NCBI GenBank assembly: GCA_020912385.1
Contig: CP087207.1
Span: 2,108,001-2,172,000, forward strand
Direction of reading: 5' to 3'
Source: Neofusicoccum parvum
Taxonomy: Eukaryota > Ascomycota > Dothideomycetes > Botryosphaeriales > Botryosphaeriaceae
DNA: 64,000 nt
In this document: positions 45,622 through 55,321 of the stretch, in pieces
Layout of the letters: each line of letters opens with the position of its first letter
Position numbering within the stretch: the first letter of the stretch is position 1
Position numbers and translations under genes: made by a program
The notes under the pieces: generated by a model
What the model was told of the DNA's origin: nothing
Database searches by the model: none
What the model saw: the letters and a program-made list of their open reading frames with translations, nothing else

Positions 45622-47841
45622 CAGGGACTGCAGTCGAGCTGCAGCTGTGGCGCCTGCGGGTGTCTTCGGCAGGGAACAAGGGTGCCTTTTTTGTGGAACG
45701 GTTGAGCCGCTTGGGCAGTCGAGATGGCGTACGGATAACCAATGAAGCAATGATTGATGGCGATCATGCCACATCCGGATGTCAGCACAGTGTCAGCCTG
45801 CCACATGGCGTGCGGTCCGAACCAGGTGCGACGACGCACAACTCGAGACATCACGGCACAATTATCTATCTAAGACCGAGCGGGCGATTCGGAGATACGA
45901 AGAACTAACTTTTCGAAAGACATCTTCGCCCGGAAGCTTTCGTCGATGAGGGTGCAACTGCTATTCAGTAGAGGGGGGGAAACGTCATCTTCGTCGTAAG
46001 CAAGCAAAGAACCACCTTCCATGCTTTTTGCAGTGGTCTTCACTCGGGTCCGGTCAACATGCGCCGCTTACCCTGATCTCGTATGGTGTGGATGCACAAG
46101 ACGCGCTATTAAGTGCTAGAGCTGAGGCCGCGCAGCATCTTTACGAACGGTGCCTTTCCGTCACTGCAGCTCGGGGAATTATACTAACTTTAGTATCGCG
46201 TTCTCTGCGCGGTCTGGGATGACCCTGGTGCCCCGCCTCCAATAATAGAAGGTTACGATGCTTGGCATGGTGTAGTAAAATTTACAACTTCCGCTTCGCT
46301 GGCGGGGATTTAGGCGGAGTAGGCTAAGAAGGCATACGAAGGACAGACCTAGATGCAATTAAAAAACTACTGGGATATATTTCCGTATATATTAGCTTGT
46401 ATGTGTGGGAACTGCTACTCCATCTGCAATGGCGTAAATTTGGTATTGCCCATTAAGTAGGTACAAGACAAGGAGCTTCAAAAATTGGTTCTTAAATTTT
46501 TCAGGGTCTAACTTATGAATTCGGAGGATCTGGAGTGCTTTGAAGGTAGTAGGTAGATTGATACCTTCATAGGCCGGTATAATAAGTCCATGACGATGAA
46601 GATGAGAATTTATGGAAGATGCTGCGGGACATAAATGCTGCCTCTATGGCGAGAGAGCCGGCGCGAACTTTTCATGAGTAGCGTTATCGTTTTCTCACAA
46701 TGCTACGCTTTCCTTTCGACCGCCTAAGCGTCAGGGGGGTGTGCAGGATGCCGGAGGCCAAGATCCAAGGCCTGGAAAAGAGCTCCCAAGTCGCTGCTTC
46801 CTGACATTCGAGACCACTGCCAGTAGTAGCTCTTCGGGTCCCGGCTTTCTGGCAAATCTCCAATGGAGGTGAAGGTAAATTGAAGATTAGATAGTATGCT
46901 CAGGTTTTAAATATTGTGGCATGGTTGTATGGGTGAGGAACAATGTGCAAAAATCACCACGTGCAATCCCTCAACCTAATGGCTGCGGGTCAGGTGGGCT
47001 ATGATATGCATCCTCAGCAGATCATGAGTGAAAACTTGCCATCGATCGCTTTTTAATCCAAGCTTTCACCCTGAAACCTTTTCCATTACTCACTTCCCTT
47101 GCGAGTGTAGCAACTGAGCTCTATAGAGCTCGACATTGTCCGAAAGTTTTCGGTGCCATATGCCAAGCTTGCTACTGCGCAGTCCTACATTTGACCTGAT
47201 CGGTATTCTGGCTTTCGGTCGTTGCGGGGGCGCATATGAACCGACTCTGCTCCAGGCCGCACATCAAATGCAGGCGGCTGCCGCCATCACTTGAACATGA
47301 GTCGACGCAGCATAAACACCGAGAGTTGAGCACCATCATACCTAAAAAAATATTGTACAGCGCTACGTGCTTTCGAGTCACAATGGAACCAGGCCGAAGT
47401 CGAAGGTGGGAATGAGGATCAACGCAACAGAGTACCATATCGATAGTGGTTATGACCAACGAAAGAGAGTACCATAGGCCCATGTCTAGACCAAGGCCGG
47501 TCTGGAAGCTGTTGTTCGTCGACAGTTCTGGCAGGTATGTTGACAGTAATTAGTAAGTGTGCTCACAGGATTCCAGTGTCATGTGTGTAGAATCAAAAAT
47601 ATGATCATATGCGTCGACCTCATATATACGTACATACATACAAACAACCCAAATTCATATGTCCCTTTTCCCTTCCATATATGGTATCACATTGCGCTCT
47701 TCTCTCCCAAACCCAAAAGACCGCACAAAAACATTACTCCCACACCCCTCGTGCTTAACTCCATCAAAATGCGATCGATCGACGACGACATCTCCCCACC
47801 CAACCCAAAACGCCGAATCTCATGACATGCCCTCCCTAAAA
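45622..47841. other. AT-rich gene-poor stretch
   Basis: Between 45900 and 47700 the base composition falls well below that of the flanking genes (for example aattaaaaaactactggg near 46357), as expected of mutated repeat remnants. I found no intact transposase, reverse transcriptase or terminal repeat. Confidence 0.4.
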
Positions 47842-50800
47842 TCAAATCAAATTCCTCCTCCCCCCATCATCCGCCCATCTCCTCCTCTCCTCCACGCCGC
47901 CCTCGTCCCCATCGTGGCTCCCACCGTCGCTGCTCGGCGTGACGGCGCCGTTGCGCACGCTCAGCACGCGGCGCGGCGCGCTCAGGAAGCGGCCGCTCTC
48001 CGACGCGCCGTCGTCCGAGTCGTCGTCATCCAGCGCGTTCATGTGCTGCATGATCTGGTGCAGGCTCTGCTGGCTGCCGGCGTGCGGGCCGCGGTGGCGC
48101 GGCGGCGGCGGCGCCGTTGCCGTCGCCGGCTCCTCCGGGATCGTCGTGTAGACGCCGCCGGCGGCGGTGGCGAAGCTGAGGCTGCTGGCGTTGTTGCGGT
48201 GGTGGTGGTGTGGCGGCGCGTAGGCGGTGGATTGCTGGAAGAGCGGTGGAGGGGAGGCGCTGCCGCTGAGCTGGGCGTAGGCGCCTTCGCGGCTGTTGCT
48301 CCAGTGGGAGGACGGCGGCGGGTAGGACGGGTGCGGCTGGTGGAAGGACGGGTAGGCGGGGCCGTTGACCGGCGAGGCCGGGGGCGAGTTGGAGTTGCGG
48401 CTGGCGGCGCGGGCGTGCTGGGCTTGCTGGAGGCGGTTGTGCTCGATGTGCTGGGAGGTGAGGATGGGGCCGGAGACGGGGTAGGTCGGGGAGATGGGCG
48501 GGTAGATGGGGTGGTAGGCGGGGGTGGCGGCCTGGTGGGCGGCGACGGGTGGGGAGGGGGGTGCTGGAGGAGGGGACGTCGAGGGAGAGGCCTGCCACCA
48601 TTGCTGTTGACGTTGGCTAGGGCTCAGGTGAGGCTGCTGCTGCTGGCGACCTCTGGATGCAGCGGCGGCGCCAGCGAAGAGTGCGGCGCCGGCTGCTGCA
48701 GCTCCAGCAGCTCCAACTCCAGCGCCAGCTCCAGGAGCGCCGGATGCGTCTCCCCGGCTGAGCAGCGGGATCCTTTGCTCCTGCCTCTCCTTTGCCTGCA
48801 GCAGGAACGCGCGCGCAAGCTCGCGCCTCTGCCGCGTCTCCTCGACCTGCCTCTCGTGCAGCCGGGCGCCCAGCTCGCGATCGATCTCGTCCCACGTGCT
48901 GGTGCCCTCGGGGTGCTGCTGCTCTCCCGCACTCCTCTCGACGCTCCTCTCCCGCGACGACGCGCCCGACGACCCCGCCACCGCTCCTCCGGCGGCCAAG
49001 AACGGCCGGCCCTCCTCGCTGCTCTCGTCGGCCCTGCTGGGCGACGGCGCCATGGTGTTGCCGTCGCCCACGCCGCGCGTCGGGGTGCCGCGGCCGCCGG
49101 TCGACGCAGCGAGCAGGGCGGCGTTGGACGAGCCCGAGCCCGACCCGACCGAGGCGCTGGCGGCAGCGCCCGCGGCGCCCATGACGGGCGGCTTGCCGGC
49201 AGGCCCCACGAGCGAAACGTTCGACCCGCTGCTGTTGGACGAGTTGGAACCGCCGCCGCCGCGGAGCGTGGCGCCTAACGCCGAAAGGGTGGCCCCGCCC
49301 CAGGCTGCTGCACTTCCTGCGCCAGCCCCGCCAGCCCCGCCAGGCCCTCCCACTCCGAATGGCCCCGTCGGCCCCCCTTCCAGCCCGCCGCCGCGGGACG
49401 CGTTTCCTGACCCGGGAACGGGCGGGTCGTAGAGGTACGCAAGCTCCGGGTACTGCTGCGGTGCGGGGGCGGAGTGGCTGCGCTGGTGTCGTCGGTAGAG
49501 GAAGATGCCGGCCACGGCGAAGAGGATGACGGCCGAGGATGTCGATGCGGCAATGGCGGCGATTTGGTTGGTCGAGAGGTTGTCCGAGTCGTCTGAGGGG
49601 GCGGGGGCGGCCGTGGACGAGGACGAGGCGGTTGCAGACGCGGACGAGGACGACGCGGTGGTGGATGAAGATGTGGATGAAGACGTGGATGAAGACGATG
49701 TGGATGACGAGGATGAAGATGTGGTTGAGGTGGAGAGAGTAGACGAGGATGTCCTGGATGTGGTGGATGACGGCTGGCTGCTGGTGTGAGAGGCAGTGGA
49801 CGCCATGGGAGTCGGGACGCTGCTGGGCCATTCCGTGGCTGGCACCGCTATTGTGTGTGAAGGCGTCATTCCATTGGGAAGCTTGCCGCCGACGATGGGC
49901 TGCAGCCCGTTGTCTACGCATCCGTAGAGTCCGGGATCGTAGCACGAACCGCCGCAGGCCTCCAGGCGGCCTCCATCCTGCACCGGACACAGAGTCGAGC
50001 CATCGTAGCAGGTGTACTGCGAGGGCTGGAACGGACTGCCTCCGCAGACGAAGATGCTGCTGCTGTCCGGCGAGAAGGCGCCGGTGGAGGTTGGTAGTAT
50101 GGTATTATCGGGCATTGAGGGAGACAGAGTCGGGACAGAAGGAGCTGCGCCGGAGGAGAAAACAGTAGGAAAAGACGGCGACAAAGCCGTGTTTGAACCG
50201 AGCGAAAGAGCCATGCTTGGCGATATTACGAAAGTGGATGCGGCAGCGAGCGTAAAATTAGACGCGGTGGAAGAGGCGGAGGAGTTTGTCGAGGGCGCTG
50301 CTACCCCATTGCCGGGGATGCTGCTGGACAATGCTGATGCATGTGGGGGGAAGGAAAAGGTGCCTGGTGCCGTCAAGCGCGACGAAGGGTCGGATCCATC
50401 CGCGCTCGAGGCCTCGGCAGCAGTCTTTACAGTGCTCGCGGCGGCGAAGCGTGGAGGTGTGGCGGTGCTGGCGGAGGGCAGGGGGGCTGGTGTCTGGGGT
50501 GGCGACTGCCTTGCCGAGGACTCGGCTGCAGACGGGGCGGCACTGGACAGCGACGCGGCGGCGGACGAATTTACAGAAGGAAATGCCAGCGTAGGGCCAC
50601 CCGGTGTTACAGGAAAAACGGTCGGAGCGGACGAGCCGGCGGCAGAAATTGATGGGGGCGGTGCTGGCAGAGTATATTGTAGTGTTGCAGCTGCGGAATC
50701 CGGGCGCGGCCCTCCAGCGTGCGCGGGCGTTATAGAGGGATCTGCGCGGGTTATGCTTAACGCAGGAGACGCAGAAGCCGCAGCAGCGCCCTCCTCTTGC

Positions 50801-51315
50801 GCGGCCGTTTCCGCAAATATCTCGCTGTGCTCATTCGTCGAGGATGACGGCGTGGCTGAGTCAGACTGAGAGGCTGGTGGCAAAGCCGCCGTGATTGGCT
50901 GCGGGCCCGCGGGCAGCGAGCAGGGCCGGGTGTCGCCACCGCGGGAGCACCAGACCGCAGTTGCGCTGTCAACGGCCTGACCTCTCCCGATCGACGCAAC
51001 CATGGGTGCATCGCTCGGCGACAGCCACCGGCTCGTCGAGACCCGGGTCGACTGGTGCGCACTCGTATATAGAGCCACTTCACTCGTCGCCCACGTCACG
51101 GAACCAGCTGCCCCCGATGCGCCCCCCGGCTGCGAGAAAAGGGCACTGCTCGGCGTCGACGCATTCACGAGCGGCACCGTGTCTGGATATCGTCAGCGAT
51201 CTGCAGCTCCGAGGGCGCGCCGGGCACACTCACTCCGCCACGGCGACGAAGCTTCCGCAAGTGGTTTCAGACAGACAGAGGCCGAGAGCACGCGCAAACA
51301 AAACCTGGTCCACAT
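47842..51315 (-). CDS. CBM52-like, mucin-like single-pass membrane protein with long cytoplasmic tail
   Basis: Exons 51234..51315 and 47842..51182 (51 bp intron, GTGAGT donor, CTGAC branch) give 1140 residues. The second exon alone has no ATG at its start; the first exon supplies ATG and a plausible signal peptide (MWTRFCLRVLSASVCL). Extracellular part: about 380 Ser/Ala/Pro-rich residues; a Cys-rich module at about 405-455 (VCGGSPFQPSQYTCYDG, LCPVQDGG, CGGSCYDPGLYGC) with the cysteine and Tyr pattern of CBM52 carbohydrate-binding domains; a 100-residue Ser/Thr stalk probably O-mannosylated; one TM helix at about 565-590 (ASTSSAVILFAVAGIFLY) with a basic stop-transfer RRHQR. The cytoplasmic tail of about 550 residues is Gly/Ala/Ser/Pro-rich with a charged helix (EIDRELGARLHERQVEETRQ). 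The layout is that of wall-stress sensors (Wsc/Mid2) but the domain differs. Role inferred. Confidence 0.8.
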
Positions 51316-52111
51316 CTCATCTCTGGTCTGCCCGGGCTGTACAGCAGCGAAAAGTATGAAACGGCAAGGAAACTGGCGACGAAGGAGATGAAACGAAAGA
51401 AGGACGGCTGCTGCAGCTGGGAGAGGCCCCGGAGCAGCGCATTGCGGCTACGTGCAACATATACCAACTGCGCACACTGGCAAGCTGTACTCTCGCGGCG
51501 CCGGCGCTGCTGTTGGATGTGTGCCTTTTTTGGGCGAGGCGGAGCTGACGTCGTTCGCGCAGGGCCCCCCGGGTCACACCCGCTGCGGCACAGCGGCCGC
51601 TTGCACCACCTCGGCTAAGCTGGGGCCAAGAATAGATTTGACGAGTGCGCCTAATGCAAATCCAGCCTGGCCGTCTGCTAAAAAAGCTTCAGACCCCTCC
51701 CGTCCAACGCCTGCCATTCGTGCGATCCAACCGGCCGTGGAGGGATGTCCCGTTGCACGACAGATGTGCCCAGCCACGTGCGGCCGCTGTCTTGGGTACC
51801 TGGTGTTTGCCTGATGTTGGAGCTGCTGTTGGCAACAGCTCGACACTTCTGGCCCTGGGTCCAGGCACCGTTTGAGGTATATCGTCTGCAGCCACCCTGC
51901 CTCCGCGCCATGCACCCTCCCGCACCCGAGTCCCAAGACTATTTAGAGCCCCAGACCACCTTCATGTGGATGCCCTAGTGATCCATCCAGAGCATCTGGT
52001 AGCGCCAGGGGCCGATACTCGTACCTCTTTGCAGAACCGAGATGAGCGATGAGGATAGGATTTCTTTTCTGAGTGTTTGCCTTCCGCACCGCCCTCTGCA
52101 CTCCCCCTCCA
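51316..52111. other. Promoter of the CBM52-like gene and 3' side of the SDR gene
   Basis: Both flanking genes are minus strand. Overlapping frames on both strands at 51450-51940 reflect composition; none has a domain. Confidence 0.4.
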
Positions 52112-53239
52112 TCACTTGCCAATTTCCGTGTTCATTTCGCTCCTGGCAACGGAATCCCTCAAGAACTCCTGCAGCCAGGTGGGCAGCCCGCGGACCAGCG
52201 GAATCAGAATTCTGGTGCTCTCTGGAATAAAGATCTGACCACTCTTCCCGCTCAGGATTTGCTTAACCATCCTGTCGGCTACGTCCTGCGGCTCCAGAAG
52301 CGGGGCCGCCCTCTTGCGCTTCTTCAGGCTCTCCTCGAACCCGGCAATCAGCTTCGTCCGGGTGAAGTGGGGGTGGACGATGCTCGTCTTGATTTCGGGG
52401 CAGCGATAGCGGTGCTTCAGCTCTTGGACCAGTGATTCATGCAGCGCCAGCACCGCGGCTTTGGAGCAGGAATAAGAGGACATGGCAGCGCCCGACCAGA
52501 AAGAGGCAATGCTGGCGACAGCCATGACGTGGCCCTTCTTCTGTTCGATCATCCCCGGCAAGAATTCTTGGAGCGTGTAGAAATGGCTCATCACGTTGGT
52601 GCTAAGAACTTCGTAGGGCCGGTCGGGCGGGAGGTCCAGAATCGTGTACGGCCTTCCGATCCCGGCATTGTTGATGAGGATGGACGGCGCGCCCAGTGTC
52701 TTGCGGACTTCTTCGGCGACTCGGGAGACCAGGGCTCGGTTGCTGACGTCGCACTCAAAAAACGTGATGTTTGGGACTGCAACAGTAAGTATCCGAGTCC
52801 CTCAACTCGGCTGGCTCCACTCACGGTCCTTGATGCGTTCGGTTGGTGGCTGAATGTCTAGAACCGCGACTTTGACTCCATGCGAAGCAAGACCCTCTGC
52901 AACACAGGATCCAATGCCATCCGACCCGCCGGTGATGACCGCAATCTCTTCAGGCCAATTCCATTTGCTCGTCTCCGTGGCAAAGCGCATGAAGGGATCA
53001 TTTTTCCGGTCCCAAAGCCATTTGTTATGGGCCAAATCCGACAGCTTCCGGTTCAAGGCAGACACGCAGCTGAGGGCGAGAAACACCGCAAGGATCCATG
53101 ATAGAGCTGAATGGATGGACCGCGAGGCAGGCACGTGAGAGGAAGCGTCAGTGAGGTAGCTGTTCGACAAGCGCGTGAGGACAAGGGCGAGCAGGCAAGA
53201 CAGGGGCGAGCGCACAAGGCCCGCGATAGCAGATGCCAT
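52112..53239 (-). CDS. Membrane-anchored short-chain dehydrogenase/reductase
   Basis: Exons 52825..53239 and 52112..52776 (48 bp intron) give 359 residues. Two hydrophobic N-terminal segments (LSCLLALVLTRL and ALSWILAVFLALSCVSAL) suggest anchoring in the ER or lipid-droplet membrane. The classical SDR core follows: cofactor loop ITGGSDGIGSCVAEGL, Asp in VLDIQPP (NAD preference possible), CDVSN, NNAGIG, catalytic Ser in VASIASFWSGA, and the YxxxK pair in SYSCSKAAV. The layout is that of the retinol dehydrogenase/17-beta-HSD11 group (SDR16C-like), which act on lipophilic alcohols; the substrate here is unknown. The gene is divergent from the mitochondrial Obg gene with a 414 bp shared upstream region. 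Confidence 0.92.
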
Positions 53240-53653
53240 GTTCAGATAGGGGGGGCTATGCTGCGGGGAGGGTGAGCGGGTGAGGTGGGACTTTAGGCTC
53301 AGGTCAGGGCGTCAGCAGCTGTGGAGGCAGCGGTTCGTTTCGATTCAGAACGCGCGCGTGTGTCAGCCGTATGTCAGCGTCGCATGACAGATGCAGAGGG
53401 CGAGGCTCAGCGCGCACACGCGCGTCAGCCGGTTGGTGGGTGAGTCGCGCGAGGAACAGAGACACGCCGGGATCAGCGGCTTGGCCCGGCCGAGACAGCC
53501 GGCTGCCTGAGGCTCAAGGCCGTGGCCGAACTCCGGGCTGCGCTCGCGAACCCGCCGACTTTTTGGCTGCCGCGTCGCTGCGTCGTGTTGCCCACGCCCA
53601 ACCCCACGCCTCCAGCCACGCACGCGGGTTTCAGCTCCCACTCCTCCAGCTGC
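53240..53653. promoter_or_regulatory. Shared upstream region of divergent SDR and MTG2 genes
   Basis: A 414 bp GC-rich stretch between two divergently transcribed start codons, so it must hold both promoters. No TATA box was seen; no specific binding site can be named. Confidence 0.45.
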
Positions 53654-55321
53654 ATGCCGCCAGCCCGGGTCCAGCATGTCGCCGCGACACTGATGCCATT
53701 CCTCTATCCCTCCGTCCCGGAATCCCTCCTCCAGTCGACGCGGCCTGCCTTGTTCCGCCTCGGTCGAGCGTGTCGCCCACGATGTTACAGCAGCCTCCAG
53801 AATGAGACCAACAACGAGCCTCCGTCTCAGTCCGAAGACGAGGAGCGCTCCCTCAATCCTCCGCCCGATTCCTACTCGATCACACCATTCATCGACAAAT
53901 GCACATTGATGCTCCACGCTGGCGGCGGTGGCCACGGTTGTGTGTCATTCCTCCGCGAGAAATACATTGCGGAAGGCCCTGCAAACGGGGGCGATGGCGG
54001 CACGGGCGGCAGCATATACATCCAGGCAGTGCGTGGCGAGACCTCTCTCCACAAGCTCGCCCGGCGCCGCGAGGTGCGCGCCGGACGCGGCAGAAACGGC
54101 CAAGGCAAGCTCCGCGGCGGCGAGCGCGGCGAGGATGTCCTCCTCACCGTGCCCGTCGGCACCGTAGTGCGAGAAATCTGGCGACACGACCCCATCGAGG
54201 AGGAGGAGCAGCGGATACGCCAGGAGCGGGCGCGGCGACGCGCGCAAAAGGCCGCTGGGGAAGAGGTGCCGCAGCAGGTGCGACCAGAGAAGTGGCTGCT
54301 CTTCCCCACCGCATCGTCGTCGCTCTTCACGCGCACCGACATGCCCCGTCTGCCCGGCCCGCAACGATCCTCCATCGCGCACCTGGCCCCCAAGGGCCCC
54401 ATCCGGCTGGACCTAGACCAGCCGATGGAGCGGCCAATGCTGCTGACGCCGGGGGCCGTCGGTGGGTTAGGCAACCCCCACTTCATCAGCAAGACGATCC
54501 AGCGGCCGCAGTTCGCTTCGCGCGGGCAGGAGCCGATGAGCGTAGCGGTGCAGCTGGAGCTCAAGCTGCTCGCGGACGTCGGCCTGGTCGGGCTGCCCAA
54601 CGCGGGAAAGAGCACCCTCATCCGCGCCCTCACCAACAGCCGCGCCCGCATCGGCAGCTGGGCCTTCACCACGCTCCAGCCCAACATCGGCACCGTGGTG
54701 CTGGACGACTACCGCGGCCGCCCCCGGCTCGGCGTGCAGCGCGGCCAGGAGCCCCGCGCCAACTTCACCATCGCCGACATCCCCGGGCTGATCGAGGACG
54801 CGCACCTGGACAAGGGGCTGGGGCTGGGCTTCCTGCGGCACGTTGAGCGCGCGCGCGTGCTGGCGTTCGTCGTCGACCTGGCCGCCGGCGACCCCGTCGC
54901 CACGCTGAAGAGCCTCTGGCGCGAGGTCGGCGAGTACGAGACGCTGCGCGGCGCCGAGCTCAACGCCGAGACCCAGCGCACCTTCGCCGAGCCCGAGCCC
55001 GCGCGCCGCCCCGGCTCGCCCGTGTTCGAGCCCGCGGACGCGCTGGAGCTGGAGCCGCTGGCCCTGCCGCCCATGTCCGCGAAGCCGTGGTTGGTGGTCG
55101 CGACCAAGGCGGATTTGGAGAGCACGCAGGACGGCTTCGCGGCGCTACAGGCGTACTTGAAGGAGGTGGCGGAGGGGACGGTGGGGCATCCGAGTGGGAA
55201 GAAGAATGCGTGGAGGAAGACGGTGGAGGTGGTGCCGGTGAGTGCGATTAGTGGGAAGGATGGAGGTACGGAGAGGATCAAGGATTCGGTCGTGGGGTTG
55301 TTGGAGCAGGAGGGGTTGTAA
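53654..55321 (+). CDS. MTG2: Mitochondrial Obg-family GTPase MTG2
   Basis: Single exon, 555 residues from the first in-frame ATG at 53654; a second ATG at 53693 also leaves a mitochondrial-type N-terminus (RPALFRLGRACRPRCYSS). The Obg fold is clear from its Gly-rich signature (LHAGGGGHGCVSF, GGDGGTGGSIYI). The G domain has G1 GLPNAGKSTL, G2 with FTTLQPNIG, G3 DIPGLIEDAH, a G4 that reads ATKADLES instead of NKxD, and G5 VSAISG. Family members bind the large mitoribosomal subunit late in assembly. Odd points: a charged insert of about 80 residues inside the Obg domain (EEEEQRIRQERARRRAQK) and another in the G domain before G4 (FAEPEPARRPGSP). The ATKAD form of G4 occurs in fungal orthologues, as I recall; I did not verify this. 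Confidence 0.93.
   Translation: MPPARVQHVAATLMPFLYPSVPESLLQSTRPALFRLGRACRPRCYSSLQNETNNEPPSQSEDEERSLNPPPDSYSITPFIDKCTLMLHAGGGGHGCVSFLREKYIAEGPANGGDGGTGGSIYIQAVRGETSLHKLARRREVRAGRGRNGQGKLRGGERGEDVLLTVPVGTVVREIWRHDPIEEEEQRIRQERARRRAQKAAGEEVPQQVRPEKWLLFPTASSSLFTRTDMPRLPGPQRSSIAHLAPKGPIRLDLDQPMERPMLLTPGAVGGLGNPHFISKTIQRPQFASRGQEPMSVAVQLELKLLADVGLVGLPNAGKSTLIRALTNSRARIGSWAFTTLQPNIGTVVLDDYRGRPRLGVQRGQEPRANFTIADIPGLIEDAHLDKGLGLGFLRHVERARVLAFVVDLAAGDPVATLKSLWREVGEYETLRGAELNAETQRTFAEPEPARRPGSPVFEPADALELEPLALPPMSAKPWLVVATKADLESTQDGFAALQAYLKEVAEGTVGHPSGKKNAWRKTVEVVPVSAISGKDGGTERIKDSVVGLLEQEGL

Noticed and set aside
44122..45774. 550-codon minus-strand frame opposite the glycosyltransferase
   Set aside because: It is the stop-poor antisense phase of a gene with G/C third positions; it has no domain and an Arg/His/Pro-rich composition.
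47659..49278. 539-codon plus-strand frame opposite the CBM52-like gene tail
   Set aside because: Antisense shadow of a Gly/Ala/Ser-rich coding region; Arg/Gly/Val-rich low complexity.
48617..49990. 457-codon minus-strand frame inside the CBM52-like gene
   Set aside because: It overlaps the real frame on the same strand, is Arg-rich and lacks domains.
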